A stretch of 64,000 bases of DNA from Chamaecyparis obtusa (taxonomy: Eukaryota; Streptophyta; Pinopsida; Cupressales; Cupressaceae): assembly GCA_027943335.1 (NCBI GenBank), contig BSBK01003561.1, positions 1-64,000 on the forward strand, written 5' to 3'. Within the stretch, counting starts at the first letter, position 1; every line of letters begins with the position of its first letter. This document shows, piece after piece, positions 1-13,167 of this stretch. The notes under the pieces were generated by a model. That model was not told the DNA's origin and ran no database searches. It saw only the letters and a program-made list of their open reading frames with translations. The position numbers and the translations under genes are program-made.

Positions 1-1409
1 CCCAATCCAGATGCGCAAAAAAACTCAAAACAACATGTAGCCACAAAAATCCACAAATCTCCAAAATACCAAGCACACAAGCTTCCCAAAAATATTCTCC
101 AAAACCTGTCTCTCTCAAAAATGAATGCAATAATCCCCTAATAGGAATTTAATTCCCAAATTCATGCAATCCCAAAAGACAACTCAAAAGCTAACTCACA
201 GTTCAACTCCAAATCAGAAATGACGCATAAGACAACTCCTAATCCAACTCAAATTCCAAAATTGAAAATAAATCCTAATTAATTAATTAAAATATCTTTT
301 AAATGCACAACCCAACTTTGACTTTTGAAAGCTGGTTGTTTATTTTTTGAAAACAATTCCCTTTTCAATTTTGCACATGTTATAATTTAAATTCATTTAT
401 TAAATAAATTAAATACTTAATGCATCATAAATCATGCAATTAATTATTTAATCATTTAATAAAATATGCAAGCATAATTCAAATCATTTTCCAATTAAGC
501 ACATGTTAATAATTAAAACCTAAATTAAATAAATTAAATATTTAATACATCCTAGAACATACATTTAAATATTCAATTATTTAATAACACACCCAAACAT
601 AATTAATCCTAATTTCAATTATATAATCAATTAATTCCAATTAACCAAATAATTGACTTTAGATAATTTTGAAAATTAAACATAGGAACATAATTAAATC
701 GTTAATTCAACTATAATCCTAAGATCGATAATCATATAAAATCATCGGAATAATCATAAATCCACTGAATCATGCAAAGTAAGATCAAGCACAATCAAAT
801 TCAAGCAAACTGAAACCATTTACACTCTCAAGCACGGGATCCATGAATTCATGTCGACCAGGTGAATTCGGGTAGGGTAGTCAGACTGACACTTGTGTAA
901 TCCTAGGACAATTAGGCTTAGGTTAGGGTTTTGGGTCAGTGTATTATCTCCCCTCTTTACCATTGAGATGAATGTTTGTGGGCACGCTCACTCCTACAAT
1001 TCAGGGAAGACGATGCCCTATACCTATAAACCTGTCATCAAAAGACAAAGCATGTACATACAATACATATCTAACAATGACAGGGTATGGTCGGACGTGT
1101 GGATCTCAATTATGCAAGTAACTACACCTTTGTCCTATACCACACAAACACGTCAAACAAATACAAACACATGATAACCATACACATGCAAGTATGGGAT
1201 AAGTACATCATAATCAACATAAAACATGTAATCTAACATCATGAAACATCATCATCTAATCTATGCATACACTTGATAATCATATAATAATAATCCATAA
1301 TCATCATTAATGAAACAATAATCGATCACATGGAAAGTGACCTAAAAGAATTCGGTCATACAACTGAAACATAAAGAAAACTAAGAGCATCCTATGGGTG
1401 GGTACTGCA
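1..1409 (-). repeat. Element E 3' LTR, partial
   Basis: This segment aligns along its whole length with 5861-7273, with small indels and scattered substitutions. On the minus strand it begins TGCAGTACCCACCC directly after the purine tract. About 3 kb of the LTR lies left of the window. The small ORFs here are not conserved coding sequence. Confidence 0.85.
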
Positions 1410-1422
1410 TTCACCCCCCCTA
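1410..1422 (-). other. Element E polypurine tract
   Basis: Minus-strand AGGGGGGGTGAA lies immediately before the LTR start TGCAGTACC. It is the expected plus-strand DNA primer site of an LTR retrotransposon. The upstream context GCCTAATCTTAGGGGG is close to that of chromovirus H at 13140-13160. Confidence 0.75.
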
Positions 1423-1539
1423 AGATTAGGCTTACTCCTAGAAGCTTGAAACAAGTAGGGATATGAGTCCCATAAAACTCCCTAAACTGAAAAGAAAACT
1501 AAACCGAGGCTCACTAGGAAGATCTCTGCCCTGAAAACT

Positions 1540-2684
1540 ATGTTGATCGATTAGGACAATTGACCACAATGTGGCCATGTTTCCCACAAGAATAATAACC
1601 ACCTTTACCACCAAATGAAGGTGCCCTAGATTGCTAGGAACTACCTCCACCAAAATCCTAATGTGAACTCTGAGGTTGTTGATCCACATGATTGCGCAAC
1701 TACGTTGCCAGTTGTGATAGTTCCCTGATTGAGAACCACCACTACTACCATGGAAGAATTTCTTATCTTATTGATTCTAATTACCTTTCAAAAAGGTAGA
1801 AGGACTCTAAAAATTTCCATTCTTCTGAGATTGATTCCCTTTGGAACCACTAGGTTGAACACCTCCCTGAGCACTATAACCTCACACTAGATTTGCCTCT
1901 GTAATAATAGCCTTAATTGCTAATCTTTGAGGGTCTTAGGCTCAAATAGTAGAACATTCCCAATAATGCATGCATTCAACCCCCTAAAAAAGTGTTGAAC
2001 TAGGAGTGATGTATCCTTTCCAAATCCAAAATACTGCTTGAGCTCGAAGAATCGACACTCATACTCTCCCACTGATAGGGTTAACTATCTCAAGTTGTGA
2101 AATTCATCTACTCTCTGCTGCCTCCACTAATCTAAGAGGAAGCGCTCTTGAAAGTTCTCAAGGAACAACTCCCAAGTGATAGTATCCATCTAAAGACCTA
2201 GCTTCTCCTCTTCCATCTTCCACCATACAACTGCAAAATCTATAAGCTGCATACCGGTCTTTAGTATTACTACTAAAGGGATGCATGGAAAAGCTCCACT
2301 TTAAGGCTATCAACCAAGTCTCTACCTCTAAACCAGTACCTTTCTCATCAAAGGGATTAGGTTTCCCTCTCATAAAATCCCTCATGTGGTTAGCTGCCAC
2401 AACTGTAGGATCAACTATGGAATCCCTCCTTGGAGGACTCCTAGACCTCTCTCTAGCCTGCTCTACTCTAGCCTGCTTAGGACCAAGATGATTGAGATTT
2501 CCTGCAAGAACTATCTCGTGTCTAGTCCTTTAGACTTAGCCTGATGATCCTCTCTCTGATCATCTCTATACTATTGGTGGTGACTCTCCTGACTAACACT
2601 CATAGAAGGGCTATGATGTCTACCCCTCCCACAACCACCAGAATAACCTCTACCTCTACGTCTAGCAGCTCTACTGACAGGCAT
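1540..2684 (-). pseudogene. gag: Element E gag remnant (Ty3/gypsy chromovirus type)
   Basis: Gag would form the capsid-like particle and bind genomic RNA. A minus-strand ATG at 2684 opens a basic N-terminus (MPVSRAARRRGRG), typical of chromovirus gag, and a stop follows within about 45 codons. A capsid-like stretch is readable at 2158-2400 (NPFDEKGTGLEVETWLIALK). A zinc knuckle near 1561-1602 reads YYSCGKHGHIVVNC, where the first Cys of CX2CX4HX4C is Tyr. The frame is broken several times. Gag is the only coding region left in this element. Confidence 0.65.
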
Positions 2685-2870
2685 GATTCCTGCATCACAC
2701 AGAGATCAAGACAATGTCACACAACATGTCTCAAAACAAAAACAAAATGAAACATAATCACAAAGCAATGGTCTCCAAAAATAATGTTTTATGTCTATGT
2801 TTAGTTTCAAGTTTAGACTACACAAATCCTAATAGGCCTACATACCCAGAGATCCCAGTGTAGAAACTTT

Positions 2871-2882
2871 GCTCTGATACCA
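2871..2882 (-). other. Element E primer binding site (initiator tRNA-Met type)
   Basis: Minus-strand TGGTATCAGAGC begins two bases after the LTR end (GGGTGTTACA). This is the usual plant retrotransposon PBS complementary to initiator tRNA-Met. It fixes the 5' LTR boundary at 2885. Confidence 0.85.
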
Positions 2883-4642
2883 AATGTAACACCCCGCCAG
2901 GGAACCCAAGAGAGATTAACCTATTACTTTCTACTAAGTTTGGTGCACATTTATTTTTCTAAAGTTAACATACAAGATACACAACAGTGCAGAAGCAATT
3001 ACCATTTACTCACATTAAACCAATAACTAAAATAGATTACAAATCCTGAGGGTTCCATGACGTAGAATTACTTAAGAATGAAACATAACTAAAGAAAGAT
3101 GACAAAAGATTCCATATCATAAATGATACAATTACAACTTACATCAATAATTACAAACCTCATGGAAATCCATGATAACTAATAAACTGACATCCACTGC
3201 ACATGTCACAGGGTATGTAATAATAAATCTAACAAAGAAGTACAATGTCCATATTAGGTATCAGATGTGATACTCTAATATAGGACTACATAAATAAAGA
3301 TATGATAAGAAACCAACAATGAAGAATCAATGAAGAACCATAAAGGCATCCAACTATAGAAGTATCAACAACACCAACACCAGGACATCAAATCTCAAAT
3401 GGTAAAGAAACACTACCACCTGTCCATGTAGAACCACAAAGGTCTACCCCACCATGCTGAGGAGATAACCACAAACCCTAATCGGATGACCAAAATCAAA
3501 CAAGGATAAAACTACTGAGCAAGGAATCCTGAAAGCTCTCTACTCAAGGTTACAAAAATAAAAAAGAAAGGTGACACAAACTAATCTAGAGGCATAAATA
3601 GGAACTTGGGAGATGAGTTAGGCTACATGCTATGGGAGTGTCATCACATGTCTATCTACTTGAGTTACCCTGGACTGGTCATAAAGGACCCTATACCCTC
3701 AAGCATTGAGTTACCCTAGACTGGCCACTCTGGGCCCCAGACCCTCAATACGATCCATGTGGGACTAGAATTCTCTCTCATGGAAAAGAGGAATTCTAAT
3801 CATAACCATACTCTAAATTATCTTTTTAATGATCTCTACACATTTTAATTACTATGTTATCACTTAATTACATAACTTATGATAGGTTACCTAGGTGCTA
3901 ACCTCTTTGGGTCCCGGCCCCTATTGTAAGCCACTCCCCTAAGATGCACCTATTCAACTTCCCCTAGGCTTATAATCTCACAAACATCAAAATAGGTATA
4001 CTACCAAGTAATCCTAGAAGCAATTTCACACATAAGAAACTGACATGATTACAGTGATACCACAAATAGATAATATCCAACAAGAGCCCATAAGATCAAA
4101 CCATAGGTGATAAACAAAATAAGCAACCACAATAAACATGTTGTTGAAAACAAAACCAATTGACAAAGAACCCTACCTCTATTTCCCCTAAGTCATTCTA
4201 ATGCACGTCATCGCATAAAGTACAAGAATATAGTTCAGGCACGAAGAAGACACAATTGCATTTAAGGAAACTGTTATCCAATACTTAAGCATTTAGAGTC
4301 CATAAAGAACATAATTTAAATCCCCATGCAGAAACACATAAATCTTCCAAGAGATACTTAACATAAACATTAAAATAACGCAAAATTAAAGAGTATTCCC
4401 TATAGTCATTCTAAGAATTCAACAAAGCAAAAGCCCAATTTCAGTATAAAACTCATCACATGCAAAATACATAGTTGTCAACATACTAAATCAATTAAAG
4501 AGCCATAATACCTTAAAAAGTTAATACACAAGTATTAATTTATTAATATACAACTATTAATTCTTTTGAACTTAATAACCAAATATTAATTCATTATTAA
4601 ATTAAAAAACAAATTATTTAAAAATAAAATTTACTAACACAT

Positions 4643-4644
<2 letters not shown>

Positions 4645-4681
<37 letters not shown>
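4645..4681. repeat. TA dinucleotide microsatellite
   Basis: An uninterrupted TA run of about 18 units lies within the element E 5' LTR. Confidence 0.9.
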
Positions 4682-4685
<4 letters not shown>

Positions 4686-4868
4686 ACATTCTATTATAAA
4701 TAACAAATTACAATTTAAATTAAAATACAAAATAAAATTAAGTACAAATCAAAGTAAATTAATATTAATTAAATAAAACCAAATTAAAAACTTACTTAAA
4801 TTATAATTTTAACAATTTTCTAAAAAAAATTAATACATTTAATAATTAAAAGCAAGGCAAATCTTATT

Positions 4869-5060
4869 GGTGGGGGACGGACCCGACACCCCCCTTCCCT
4901 ATGTTCTACCGCACAACACCTTAAGTGCCACCGGCAGCCCCGTCGTCTGCTGCACGGTACCTATTGGTACCGTCGGTAGGGTCTAGCCCTGTCACATGGT
5001 ACCAGTAGGTACCGCTGACATGGTGGAAAGCTAGCCAAGGGGGGTTTACGTGCCCCGATA
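4869..5060. other. GC-rich island inside the AT-rich element E LTR
   Basis: About 190 bases of clearly higher GC content sit between very AT-rich flanks. The island holds repeated KpnI-like GGTACC palindromes (GGTACCTATTGGTACC and GGTACCAGTAGGTACC) that can pair with each other. It could be promoter-proximal LTR sequence or a foreign insert. No ORF was recognised. Confidence 0.6.
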
Positions 5061-7277
5061 CCAGCACAAATTTTTTTTAATAAGATTAATTTTATTGTAT
5101 GATATGTCTTGGAAAATGTAAAATCCTTGCGCATGAATTTTTTTATATTAAGAATATATATAATATATATATTATTTTTAGAAAGTCAAAGCATACTTTA
5201 ACAGAATAAAAACATTTTGAAAGAATTTTCGAAAATAAAAATACAAAAAATTGTACATTATTTTCCAATAATAGAAATAGAATTTTTTCCAATTTTTTTT
5301 TAACACAATAATAATTGAATCAATCCTTTTTGATTTCTATTAGGCTTTAAAATTTAATTGACTGGTGTAATTTTATATTGACTGTACCCTTTCCAGCAAG
5401 CACGTAATTTAACTAGATTATGTAATTTTTACTAAAATTGGATTTTCTTTCAATAGGAATTTATTTCATCAATCCCTATAGTTATACTATTGCCCAGAAT
5501 TAGTATTTCAATTTGTAGGAAATTTATAAACAAACATTTAACAAAAATTTTAAACAAAATTTTGCTAGAGTAATGGTACGATGCCAGGTAGTAATAAAAT
5601 AAATGAAACAACTATACCAGGGTTTCCAAATACCCAAATCTAATACAAACAAAGATCTACCAAATAGAAAACATAGAAAACTATAAAAACACAGAAAGAC
5701 AAATAGATGTGGAATCAGATCTGACAGACAAATCCAATGCCTACCTCAGATCCAATGCTAGAAATGAAATACAAATGGAAACCCCTGTAGATCTGAAAAT
5801 AAAATTCTCTCCAAAATCAAACTCAACCTACAGATCTGAAAGCTATGTTGCAAATAGGTGCCCGATCCAGATGCACAAAGAAACTCAAAACAACATGTAG
5901 CCACAACAATCCACAAATCTCCAAAATACCAAGCACACAAGCTTCCCCAAAAATCTTCTCCAAAATCTGTCTCTCTAAAAAATGAATGCAATAATCCCCT
6001 AATAGGAATTCAATTCCCAAATTCATGCAATCCCAAAAGACAACTCAAAAGCTAACTCATAGTTCAACTCCAAATTAGAAATGACTCATAAGACAACTCC
6101 TGATCCAACTCAAATTCCAAAATTGAAAATAAATCCTAATTAATTAATTAAAATATCTTTTAAATGCACAACCCAACTTTGACTTTTGAAAGCTGGTTGT
6201 TTATTTTTTGAAAATAATTCCCTTTTCAATTTTGCACATGTTATAATTTAAATTCATTTATTAAATAAATTAAATACTTAATGCATCATAAATTCATGCA
6301 ATTAATTATTTAATCATTTAATAAAATATGCAAGGATAATTCAAATCATTTTCCAATTAAGCACATGTTAATAATTAAAACCCAAATTAAATAAATTAAA
6401 TATTTAATACATCCTAGAACATACATTTAAATATTCAATTATTTAATAACACACCCAAACATAATTAATCCTAATTTCAATTATATAATCAATTAATTCC
6501 AATTGATCAAATAATTGACTTTAGATAATTTTCCAAATTAAACATAGGAACATAATTAAATCATTAAATTCAACTATAATCCTAACATTGATAATCATAT
6601 AAAATCACCTAAATAATCATAAATCCACTTAATCATGCAAAGTAAGATCAAGCACAATCAAATTCAAGCAAACTGAAACCATGCACACTCTCAAGAAGGG
6701 GATCCATGAATTCATGCCAACCAGGTGAATTCGGGTAGGGTAGTCAAACTGACACTTGTCCAATCCTAGGACAATTAGGCTTAGGTTAGGGTTTTGGGTC
6801 TGTGTATTATCTCCCCTCTTTACCATTGAGACAAATGTTTGTGGGCATGCTCACTCCTGCCAATTTAGGGAAGACGATGCCATGTACCTACAAACCTGTC
6901 ATCAAAAGATGAAGCATGTACATAAAATATATAGCAAACAATGATAGGGTACAGTCAGACATGTGGATGTCGACTATGTGAGTAACTACACCTCTGTCTT
7001 CTACCACACAAACATGTCAAACAAATAAAAACACATAATAACAATACACATGCAAGTATGGGATAAGTACATCATAATCAACATAAAATATGTAATCTAA
7101 CATTGTGAAACATCATCATCTAATCTACGCATAGACTTGATAATCATATAATAATAATCCATAATCATGATTAATGAAACAATAATCGATCACATGGAAA
7201 GTGACCTAAAAGAATTCAGTCATACAACTAAAACATAAAGAAAACTAAGAGCATCCTATGGGTGGGTACTGCAAATC

Positions 7278-7841
7278 ATGAGTGAAGAGGATGGCATGGA
7301 GGAAAAGATCCTAAAATGGCACAAGATACTCGATGACTTGGTAATAATACGAAAGCAATGCTTCCAAGTTTTGGTAAAAGTATATGAAGTCTCAGAGTTG
7401 GATAATTTTGAGCAATGGATCCAGGATATAACAAGAGCATTAACCATTTTTGAGTAGGTGCTCAAAAGGTTGGACAAGAGGAAAGATAACAGCCTGCTTT
7501 TTGTAAAAGAATTCCATAAGTTCTTTGAGGGTTTGGACTTGGATCTATATGACAAAGATGATAAAACCGTGCACTCTATAAACATCATCATCGATCAATA
7601 CTTGGCTATATTTAGGGGAGTCAAGACAAAGGAGGACCTTCAATAGATGTTTTATCAGAAGGGAGAGATCCAAAGAATCTTGTCTCAGGATGAAGAAATA
7701 CAAAGTTTTGCAAGAGAATTGATCACCTTCCGAGATAAATAACAAGAAATCCTTGAAGGGGTCAAGATGCTCAACTTTGAAGAAGTACTGGAGATTGTGG
7801 ATAGGTTCTCAAAGGCACATCCAGAAGTACTTCCATGTTAA
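7278..7841 (+). pseudogene. Element J ORF, helical protein of unknown function
   Basis: One frame of 188 codons runs from ATG at 7278 to TAA at 7841, broken by TAG (7455), TAG (7644) and TAA (7740). The predicted protein is charged, Lys/Glu-rich and probably mostly helical. It has no motif I can name. It starts immediately right of the element E LTR and is followed by a possible LTR at 7836-9102. It resembles in style the ORF at 49365-50411 and the C-terminal half of the second ORF of element C. It may be a retrotransposon accessory ORF; a host gene fragment is less likely. Confidence 0.45.
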
Positions 7842-9102
7842 TGAACAACCAGTCTAGACTCAGTCAAATTTTGTGAAGAGAAAATGCAGTTTTTGTACTT
7901 AGTAATTTTTGCAGTGCTTGTTTTTCGGCCTTTCAACCCTAGAGAACTTTCAGCCTCTGAAATGCCGAAGTCCAAAATTGGGAATGAAGGAATTGACACT
8001 TAGTTATTTTTGGGACTTGGTTTTTTTAGACCAACTGTCAAGATTTGTCTAATTTTTGCCACATCCGAAGTTTAACTCTAGTTATCTCAAAGATGATTTT
8101 CCAGTCAACTGGGCTTGTTTTTTGGGGTTTTTTCTATAGGATTTTGGGATCTCTTCCAGTTGATTCCACATGGAGAGGCCGCAACCAAATATTAAGGGTA
8201 GAAACATGAAGATTATCAAGAGCATGGATGAGTTCCAACTCCATTTTTGAGACATTTAATGTATAATTTTCTCAAAAGTTTGTAATGCACGAGGTTTAAT
8301 TTTGTGCTAGGTTAGTTTAACTAAGTTTTAGAAGTAGTTTCCTTTATGTAATCTCTAGTTTATAATTTATTTCCAAGTTTCATGTAGCCGAAACCCTAAC
8401 TGTGAAAATAAGAGCACAACTCTATAAATTGTAATAAAATGATGTAATGAGGGTTGATTTTATCATTAATGCAATACATAGAATTGGTGCTTCACTCATG
8501 GTGTGATATTTATGTTATCTATGTGAAATTTGTGAATGTGTGATTTGCTCATTTGTTTATTTCAAAGAGGTAATTGATTGTTTGATGGTTTTAAATCTAT
8601 GATTATTAGCTTGGTGTTTACTGGTATCACATTGCTTTGTTGTGACAAATTTCTAAAAAGATTATTCTTTTGGTGCTTAAAGATTAACTTGTCTCATGTG
8701 TGTGCACATCTATGGTGGCTTTGTGATCTAATGAGTTTTGGCTTATCATACGTCTGTGTTTGTTTCATTCTGCTGATGATTGCATCCATATAGTTGAAGA
8801 TTGTGATATGTTTTGATCTTTGTTTTGTGGGTTTCCTCATCTTCTCAGTCTTTTAATTCACAAAGTGGTGTGGTATTAGTTTATGTCCATTAGTTTGTTT
8901 TTGGAAATTTCTTTTAAAATTCTTGTTACCCTACTACTTCTTACCCTCTTTGTGAATCATTTCTTTTAAGTAGATTAATTAGATTAACGTTGTTTTACTC
9001 TAAATCTAAAAATCCAAAAAAAAAGAGAAACATTGTGGTATCCTAAAGTTTTTTTTATAGTTTTACTTGAGATACGAACCAGAAAAGGCCTCCTTGTTAA
9101 CA
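7836..9102 (+). repeat. Possible LTR of element J
   Basis: The segment is non-coding and T-rich, and starts TGTTAATG and ends TTGTTAACA, a short inverted terminal match as in an LTR. A TATAAATT box lies near 8421. There is no clear purine tract before it and no second copy in the window, so the boundaries are tentative. The 71-residue ORF at 8578-8793 looks like chance. Confidence 0.25.
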
Positions 9103-11754
9103 GATTCACATTTGTCTTCTATTGAACTATCCAAGCGGTTGAGACCCATCCAGAAGGAACCTTGAGATTGATTCCATTAATCTTCCAAGAGGGGTATTTT
9201 CTCTCATAAATTCCTAGCCATTGTCTCATGCAAACATGACGCTCAACACTTAGCATAATAAACATTTCCTTTCATTGCAACATAGGAGATAGAAACTATA
9301 ATTTCACATTACATTATATATTTCCAACTTTGATCTTTTGAATAACAACCCTTGAAACAAACTCTAGAACTATCCCTCCCAAATATTTTTCTTTTCTTTT
9401 TAATTAAATTTTTCTAAAAATAGATCTTATTACAATAACAAGTACATGAATGGCCCGAAGGAATTAAAACATATCTTTTCAATAATACATAATACAAAAT
9501 AGAAATATCTACATCAATTGAATGAATCCAAGTCGTGAACCATGAACAGGACCTTAAAAGATTTTTGCTACCCAACCATGTGAAACTGGTGAATTTCCAC
9601 CCCCCATGCTAGGAGATTGAACTAAGATACTCAAAAGTACCTAAGAAATCTAAGGCTTCAAGAAACCCTAGTCTAAAATAAATTACATAAGATAACAACA
9701 TATCGCTTTACTAATCACAAGGGTTAGGTTTCTAGCATATCATCTAGGTGAGTGTCATCACATATCCTAGACTTTGGGATCCTTCCTGGCAACCATGTAA
9801 CCCCAGTCTTCCCTTTCTGAATAGGGATCCATACTAGAAGTTACCCATGGTCATAGTACTCCAACATGACTATGTGGCCAATAATATGTTTTCTTTCATT
9901 ATCTTATTTTCCCCTCTTTCCCAGATTCATTATTAGGTTATTACTTTTTACTAACCCACCCATAGGATCATCTAGTAACCACTTTAGGGTTCCAACACCT
10001 ATGATGAGCCACTCAACTAGGGTACCTAGTCCCCTACCCATACACACAAGCCATGAAAATATCAAGTACTTCTAAAAGATCCATCTCGTAGGTCTAGGGA
10101 GCCCTTTGGTACACTCAAGCCACCCAACCGAGTCTTAGCCTCATATTATGGACTCTATCATAAGCCAAGTATGAATAAAATCTTATAATTCCAACAAAAC
10201 CATGTATAGATATTCATAAGGTACAACATAAAACTTTCCACATGCATTTACACAATGTTCCATAGCTTATATCAAAAGTCTAAGGAATTCTCATGTGCCT
10301 GAAATTTGGCTAAGTCTGAAATTTTTGAAAAAACCAAAAATCTAAAATTTGCATCTTAAGTCTTATGAAGTTGAAACCTATCTCAAACATCCTGGAAGCT
10401 ATTTATACAAATATAACTTAAAGTATCATACTTATACTTAAATGTTATATTTGAATAAATCTTGCCACAAATTTTGCAAATTTGAGCCCCTGAAACCCTC
10501 AAAACTATAAACAACTTTGTATATGATCCCATACGACAATATATGTATTCCCATATGACATTTGACCAAGTGTTGTATGAGTATGACTACAATGTCATAC
10601 AATACTGCAAGACACTTTCATGAAATTAAATTTTAAACTTCCCAAAAAACCAAAACTAATTTTTTTAACCCATATGAAAATGTATCCATTCCCATATGAC
10701 ATTTGACAAAGTGTCAAATGGATATGACTAAAATTTCATATGACACTATAGGACACTTTTATGAAATTAAATTTTAAACTTTTTGAAAACACTAAAAACT
10801 CATTTTTTTAGGCATGAAGAGTGCTTGGGAAAGGTTTCTTGAGGTCAACCTGATGTAGGGACCTTAGTACCACATCCATAGATTATCCTCAACATTACTT
10901 AAGCCTTAGAAAATAATAATTAATAGAAAAAGAATAATCCACAGAGAACCCTACTGGACAAAAAGAGTAGGAAAAATGACTGCATCTCATTCCTAAACCT
11001 TTCTAACCCTTCCATTTCTTCCTAAACTTCCCTATTTCATTCAAAAATAGATAAAAACATCCTCCCACATGACCAAAAGCATTCCTAACCTCCTAGGAAG
11101 ATTTCATAATACAAAGTAAATAAATAAAAACTATATAATCATACATAATTTACTTCCCAAAAACATAATATAAATACACAAAGGATAAGACATTTACATA
11201 TCATTTTTGATACATAGTAAAATAATCATATTATAATGTAATATCATATCATATAAAAACACATTCATACACATAGAGGAAGAATGGAGAGTCTTCCCAG
11301 TTTAGACCCTACCTAGGGTCCTTTGGAGAATCCTCTTCCCTTGGCTAGAGAATCTCTGTAAAACTTCAATCCTTGAGTAGATAGCTTCCTGGAAAGCTTC
11401 CTCTGGCAATCAACTCCAACCAATCCTCACACACTAGACTTCACCAACTAGAGAATCTCAAAATCGCATAAAATTTCAATTAAATTTCAAGTAAAATCAA
11501 TTGCAGATCACTCCAAAATAAATCTTCCAAAAATTCTCATCCTCCCATCACACAAAAAACTTCAATTATTTATCCTCCAACTATGTGGTTGGAGGAGTTT
11601 CTTTACGGGAAGCAACTTCTCCAACTTCTATAGTTGGTTGGAGGAACAACCAAATAATTCCCGTAAAAGACTTAATCAAGGTTTTAATAAATTTAATTAA
11701 AATTTCTTTCAAATAAAATGATAACAAGAATAATAAACAAATAGCTTCCAAGGA

Positions 11755-11822
11755 AAGTACATAGCACAATAGGAAAACAACTAGCCTAACTTCTAGGAGG
11801 TCTCAAGTTCAACTCCGTCCTA
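11755..11822 (+). other. tRNA-like patch with A-box and B-box motifs (SINE head or tRNA relic)
   Basis: TAGCACAATAGG (11762-11773) resembles a Pol III A box and AGTTCAACTCC (11806-11816) resembles a B box, with 32 bases between them. No convincing cloverleaf and no flanking duplication were established. It could be a tRNA-derived SINE fragment inside the LTR, or chance. Confidence 0.25.
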
Positions 11823-12318
11823 GATAGCTAGTTTTACTACAAAGAGCATTTTCCTTTTGTTATCATTAATATTTTTACTTTTTATTTAATACATTTATTA
11901 AATATACTTTATTTATCTCACATTATTTAATTATTATAAATAACATACTATTTACACAATCAATAAAAATATACAAATGTTATTATTTATATACACATAC
12001 CTATATAACATACAAAAAATTATAACATAATTATAAAATAATTATTATACATATAAAAAAGGTTAATTCTAACTCATAACATAAACTTAGACCAACATCA
12101 AATCAAGTCCACAACATAAACATCATTCTACTTTCCTAACTAGGCTAACTTCCTAAACAAAATTCTAAGTCCATTGGTAACCTTGAGAGTAGCTTGGTTA
12201 AATCTCCACATAATAATAGTTTGAGGATTTTGAAGGCACGCTTAGACCTATGTAGCTAGGTGGAGATGATGTCTAGTACCTGCATCCTACATCACTAAAC
12301 AACATGCATATAGACACA

Positions 12319-12760
<442 letters not shown>

Positions 12761-13139
12761 GTGGCAAACAAGGAGGGAGAGTATGACATCGTGTGGACCT
12801 CCCATAGGAGTAACTGTGAATGCCCCTCCTTAGCCTACACTCACATCAACTAGTAAACATCAGATCATAATGCTGTCAGCAGGGTTAGATCATAATATAA
12901 ATATCACAACATAAATCATCATAAAACATTTTACTAATAGTTCATTTCTAACCATTCATCATTAAATGCTAACTCATTTAATATTTCCAAATAAACTATA
13001 GTAACCAAATATATAAATATACTCAAATCTCTCATAAAATTCTAACTAAATAATGATAATAGTACAAACATATAATTCAAAGTGTCAAAGAAATAATCAT
13101 GTCATTCTAACATATGAAGATGCTAGGGTGGGCATTACA

Positions 13140-13153
13140 TCCTCTCCCCCTAG
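13140..13153 (-). other. Chromovirus H polypurine tract
   Basis: Minus-strand CCTAGGGGGAGAGGA ends directly at the LTR start TGTAATGCC. It marks the 3' end of the H internal region. Confidence 0.7.
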
Positions 13154-13167
13154 GATTAGGCTTCCTC

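Larger units (their letters stand above)
1..7273 (-). mobile_element. Element E: pol-less chromovirus-like LTR retrotransposon with giant LTRs (left end cut by window)
   Basis: Positions 1-1409 and about 5861-7273 are direct repeats that both end in the same GGTACTGCA on the plus strand. Read on the minus strand the order is a 5' LTR (2885-7273), a PBS (2871-2882), gag (2684 down to about 1540), a PPT (1410-1422) and a 3' LTR (1409 down to 1 and beyond). The internal region is only about 1.5 kb and has no protease, RT, RNase H or integrase. PPT context and 3' internal sequence resemble those of chromovirus H near 13140, so E is probably a non-autonomous derivative of that group. Its left flank is outside the window, so no target duplication can be checked. 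Confidence 0.8.
2885..7273 (-). repeat. Element E 5' LTR, 4.4 kb
   Basis: The plus-strand ends are TGTAACACC and ACTGCA, so on the minus strand the LTR runs TGCAGT...GTTACA. At about 4389 bp it is exceptionally long, three times the length of the internal region. It contains a TA microsatellite (4645-4681), a GC-rich island (4869-5060) and long AT-rich tracts. No coding region was recognised. The short ORFs at 5709-6055 and 6629-6944 recur as diverged copies in the other LTR and are not genes. Confidence 0.8.

Noticed and set aside
893..1174. 93-codon plus ORF in the left E LTR, with a shorter relative at 6756-6944
   Set aside because: It recurs only because both lie in LTR copies, and length and reading differ between them; no conserved protein.
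8578..8793. 71-codon ORF with Cys and hydrophobic residues, like a small secreted peptide
   Set aside because: It lies in T-rich non-coding sequence of a possible LTR; hydrophobicity follows from T-rich codons and no cleavage or family pattern is clear.
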